Positions 5,709-7,103 of a stretch of DNA of 7,103 nt are shown here, one piece after another. The notes below the pieces were generated by a model. The model saw only the letters and a list, made by a program, of their open reading frames with translations, searched no databases and had not been told where the DNA came from. The position numbers and the translations under genes are program-made. The stretch lies in assembly GCA_947097535.1 (NCBI GenBank), contig CAMURM010000075.1:1-7103 (forward strand), given 5' to 3'. This stretch comes from an uncultured Selenomonas sp. Lineage in GTDB: Bacteria > Bacillota > Negativicutes > Selenomonadales > Selenomonadaceae. Within the stretch, counting starts at the first letter, position 1. Each line of letters starts with the position of its first letter.

Positions 5709-6725
5709 TTATTTTGACAGGAACTTCACGCGCTCTGCCGCCATGCCCAGATATTCGAGCGCCTTGCCCGTGCCGAAAGCAACGCAGGACAGCGGATCCT
5801 CCGCCAGGGCAGCGGCGATGCCCGTCTCCCTGCGCAAAAGCTCATCGAGTCCGTAGAGCAGGGCGCCGCCGCCCGTCATGACGATACCGCGATCCATGAT
5901 GTCCGCTGCAAGCTCCGGCGGTGTCTCTTCCAGCACCTTCTTCACGCACTGCACGATGCCCGATACGGGCGCCTCGAAAGCCTCCGCTGCGTTCTTCGAT
6001 GTCACCGTGATCGTCTTCGGCAGCCCCGACAGGAGGTCACGCCCGCGCACCTCCATCGAAGCGTCGCGCGCGCCCAGGAAGGCAGCACCGACATTGATCT
6101 TGATATCCTCCGCCGTGCGCTCGCCGATCATCATATTGTACTCGCGCTTGATGTAGGCGATGATCGCCTCGTCAAATGTATCGCCCGCAAGGCGCAGGCT
6201 CGCGCTGTTCACGATGCCGCCGAGACTGATGACCGCGACGTCCGTCGTGCCGCCGCCGATGTCGACGATCATCGAGCCGTTCGGTTCCTCGATGTTGAGA
6301 CCTGCGCCGAGTGCCGCCGCCAGAGGCTCCTCGATGAGCTGCGAATAGCGTGCGCCCGCCTGCTCCGCCGCCTCCTGCACGGCGCGCTGCTCCACTGTCG
6401 TCACGCCCGACGGGATGCAGATCATGATGCGCGGGCGAAAGACAAAGCTCTTGCCCGTGACCTTCTCGATGAAGAAGCGGATCATGCGCTCCGTCATATC
6501 GTAGTCGGCGATGACGCCCGCACGCAGCGGCCGAATCGCCGCGATATTGCCGGGCGTGCGCCCGATCATGCGCCGCGCCTCCTCACCGATCGCCAGGATG
6601 CGACCCGTATCGCGATCCATCGCCACGACCGAAGGCTCGCGCAGGACGATGCCCTTGCCCTTGACAAAGACGAGCACATTCGCCGTCCCCAAGTCGATTC
6701 CGATATCCATTGACATGCCAAACAT
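5709..6725 (-). CDS. mreB: Rod shape-determining actin homologue MreB/Mbl
   Basis: A bacterial actin that forms membrane-bound filaments guiding the elongasome for lateral wall growth. The 338 residues carry the actin-fold signatures: phosphate-1 DIGIDLGTAN (7-16), IRPLRAGVIADYD (64-76), the IEEPLAAALGAG stretch with the catalytic-region Glu (131-142), phosphate-2 VDIGGGTTDVAVIS (154-167), GERTAEDIK (201-209), and the adenosine motif MTGGGALLYGLDELL (283-297). The short hydrophobic N-terminus (MFGMSM) could aid membrane binding. ATG 6725 has GGAAGGGG 8 nt upstream; ATGs at 6716 and 6710 are less well placed. It stands alone, without mreC/mreD, immediately upstream of flgF-flgG. This is the position of Bacillus mbl, so it is probably the Mbl orthologue by synteny, although IEEP resembles classical MreB. 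It has its own promoter at 6802-6830. Confidence 0.95.
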   Translation of the reverse strand: MFGMSMDIGIDLGTANVLVFVKGKGIVLREPSVVAMDRDTGRILAIGEEARRMIGRTPGNIAAIRPLRAGVIADYDMTERMIRFFIEKVTGKSFVFRPRIMICIPSGVTTVEQRAVQEAAEQAGARYSQLIEEPLAAALGAGLNIEEPNGSMIVDIGGGTTDVAVISLGGIVNSASLRLAGDTFDEAIIAYIKREYNMMIGERTAEDIKINVGAAFLGARDASMEVRGRDLLSGLPKTITVTSKNAAEAFEAPVSGIVQCVKKVLEETPPELAADIMDRGIVMTGGGALLYGLDELLRRETGIAAALAEDPLSCVAFGTGKALEYLGMAAERVKFLSK

Positions 6726-6762
6726 ATTTCAAACCCCTTCCGAGGGTACGATTTCCCCATGC

Positions 6763-6787
6763 GAAAAAGGAGGCTCGCTCCTCTCCC
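6763..6787 (-). promoter_or_regulatory. Terminator-like hairpin in the mreB leader
   Basis: On the minus strand GGGAGAGGAG (6778-6787) can pair with CTCCTTTTTC (6763-6772) around CGAGC. The inner five pairs are Watson-Crick; the outer five include three G-U. The 3' arm contains a five-T run. It lies downstream of the promoter at 6802-6830 and 38 bases before the mreB ATG, so it is within the mreB leader. It may act as an attenuator or RNA-stability element. It is less GC-rich and less regular than the other two terminators here. Confidence 0.4.
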
Positions 6788-6801
6788 GCCTACACAGACT
6801 T

Positions 6802-6830
6802 ATCATATAATATTTTCCGCCGCGTGACAA
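6802..6830 (-). promoter_or_regulatory. Sigma-A-type promoter for mreB
   Basis: On the minus strand TTGTCA (6825-6830, 5/6 to TTGACA) and TATGAT (6802-6807, 5/6 to TATAAT) are separated by exactly 17 bp. The spacer is AT-rich in its downstream half. The predicted start near 6795 gives a leader of about 70 nt before the mreB ATG. The -35 box begins 5 bases after the stop codon of the small upstream ORF. Confidence 0.75.
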
Positions 6831-6835
6831 GAGTT

Positions 6836-6997
6836 TCAGCCTTCCTGCCCTGCCTCATATTCTTCGAGATCGGCGAGAAGCGTCGAGAGCGCCCGCTTCG
6901 CCACGAAGACGGGACAGTCCGGCGAGCAGAACTCGCACTTGCCGCAGCACGCCTCCACCGCCTCGATCGCCTTCTTGACCTTCTCCGACTGCAGCAT
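6836..6997 (-). CDS. Small protein with a single ferredoxin-like cysteine motif (hypothetical)
   Basis: I do not recognise this 53-residue protein as a named family. Its centre reads CCGKCEFCSPDCPV (17-30), which gives C18-x2-C21-x2-C24-x3-C28-P29, the consensus of a [4Fe-4S] ferredoxin motif, plus an adjacent C17. The flanks are probably helical: residues 3-16 (QSEKVKKAIEAVEA) and 31-48 (hydrophobic/acidic, FVAKRALSTLLADLEEYE). No signal peptide or membrane segment is seen. ATG 6997 has AAGGAGG 8 nt upstream, which strongly supports translation. An earlier in-frame start (7054) would run through the tRNA terminator and is unlikely. It lies between that terminator and the mreB promoter. No promoter of its own is evident, so readthrough from the tRNA may express it. 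Zinc binding is an alternative to iron-sulfur. Confidence 0.72.
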   Translation of the reverse strand: MLQSEKVKKAIEAVEACCGKCEFCSPDCPVFVAKRALSTLLADLEEYEAGQEG

Positions 6998-7019
6998 GCT
7001 CCGTTCCTCCTTCTGCAAC

Positions 7020-7046
7020 AAAAAAGCCCGGCAACTGCCGAGCCTT
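7020..7046 (-). terminator. Intrinsic terminator after tRNA-Leu
   Basis: On the minus strand AAGGCTCGGCA pairs with TGCCGGGCTT(T) around a very short GT turn; in practice the loop is probably four bases. The 3' arm runs into six T (7020-7025). Two of the pairs are G-U. It starts 9 bases after the encoded CCA of the tRNA and ends 22 bases before the start codon of the small cysteine-motif ORF. Confidence 0.88.
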
Positions 7047-7055
7047 AGATTCAAA

Positions 7056-7103
7056 TGGTGCGGTTGATGGGACTTGAACCCATACGTCTTGTGAACACTA
7101 CCC
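7056..7103 (-). tRNA. tRNA-Leu, 3' part (anticodon outside the window)
   Basis: Read on the minus strand, the last 48 nt of a class II tRNA are present. They comprise the 3' side of the anticodon stem, a long variable arm (about 14 nt, TGTTCACAAGACGT) and the T arm ATGGG-TTCAAGT-CCCAT. The acceptor 3' strand CAACCGC, discriminator A and encoded CCA follow. The long variable arm with CAACCGC-A fits leucine (partner GCGGTTG) and not serine or tyrosine. The right edge cuts it before the anticodon, so the isoacceptor cannot be named. Confidence 0.92.

Noticed and set aside
1..7103. CRISPR array, insertion sequence, prophage or defence island
   Set aside because: No direct-repeat/spacer pattern, transposase, integrase or target-site duplication is visible. 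The tRNA edge carries no repeated attachment-like copy elsewhere in the window.

Overview
The window is a GC-rich stretch in which every supportable gene lies on the minus strand. It reads right to left: tRNA-Leu (partial), a small cysteine-motif ORF, an MreB/Mbl actin homologue, flgF, flgG, flgA, flgH, flgI, flgJ, a strong terminator, and a phosphohexomutase gene cut by the left edge. The order mbl - flhO(flgF) - flhP(flgG) is the Firmicute (Bacillus-type) arrangement. Here it continues directly into flgA-flgH-flgI-flgJ, which encode P- and L-ring parts that only matter in a cell with an outer membrane. This combination points to a diderm Firmicute of the Negativicutes, most likely a motile Selenomonas-like genus. 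That placement is inference from gene content; no search was run.

Right part (about 5709-7103): the 3' half of a class II tRNA-Leu ends with encoded CCA and is followed by an intrinsic terminator. Next is a 53-residue ORF with a C-x2-C-x2-C-x3-C-P motif. A good sigma-A-type promoter (6802-6830) then drives the MreB/Mbl gene, whose leader contains a terminator-like hairpin.

Middle part (934-5694): a six-gene flagellar block. A sigma-28-like promoter (5668-5694) sits in the gap between mreB and flgF. FlgF and FlgG form the rod. FlgA is the periplasmic P-ring chaperone. FlgI and FlgH are the P- and L-rings. FlgJ is a single-domain rod cap without the muramidase half. Gaps are short (a TGATG overlap for flgG-flgA, 14 bp for flgI-flgJ, 29 to 68 bp for the others), and a 12-bp-stem terminator at 898-928 closes the unit. 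The genes thus cover rod completion and the bushing that carries the rod through peptidoglycan and outer membrane.

Left part (1-897): a 236-bp gene-free gap (662-897) holds a candidate promoter and overlapping inverted repeats. It precedes an alpha-D-phosphohexomutase (phosphomannomutase/phosphoglucomutase) whose C-terminal half is outside the window.

I see no mobile element, CRISPR array or defence system. Apart from a few details (the non-lipidated FlgH, the small cysteine-motif protein, the leader hairpins) this is an orderly core-genome region.
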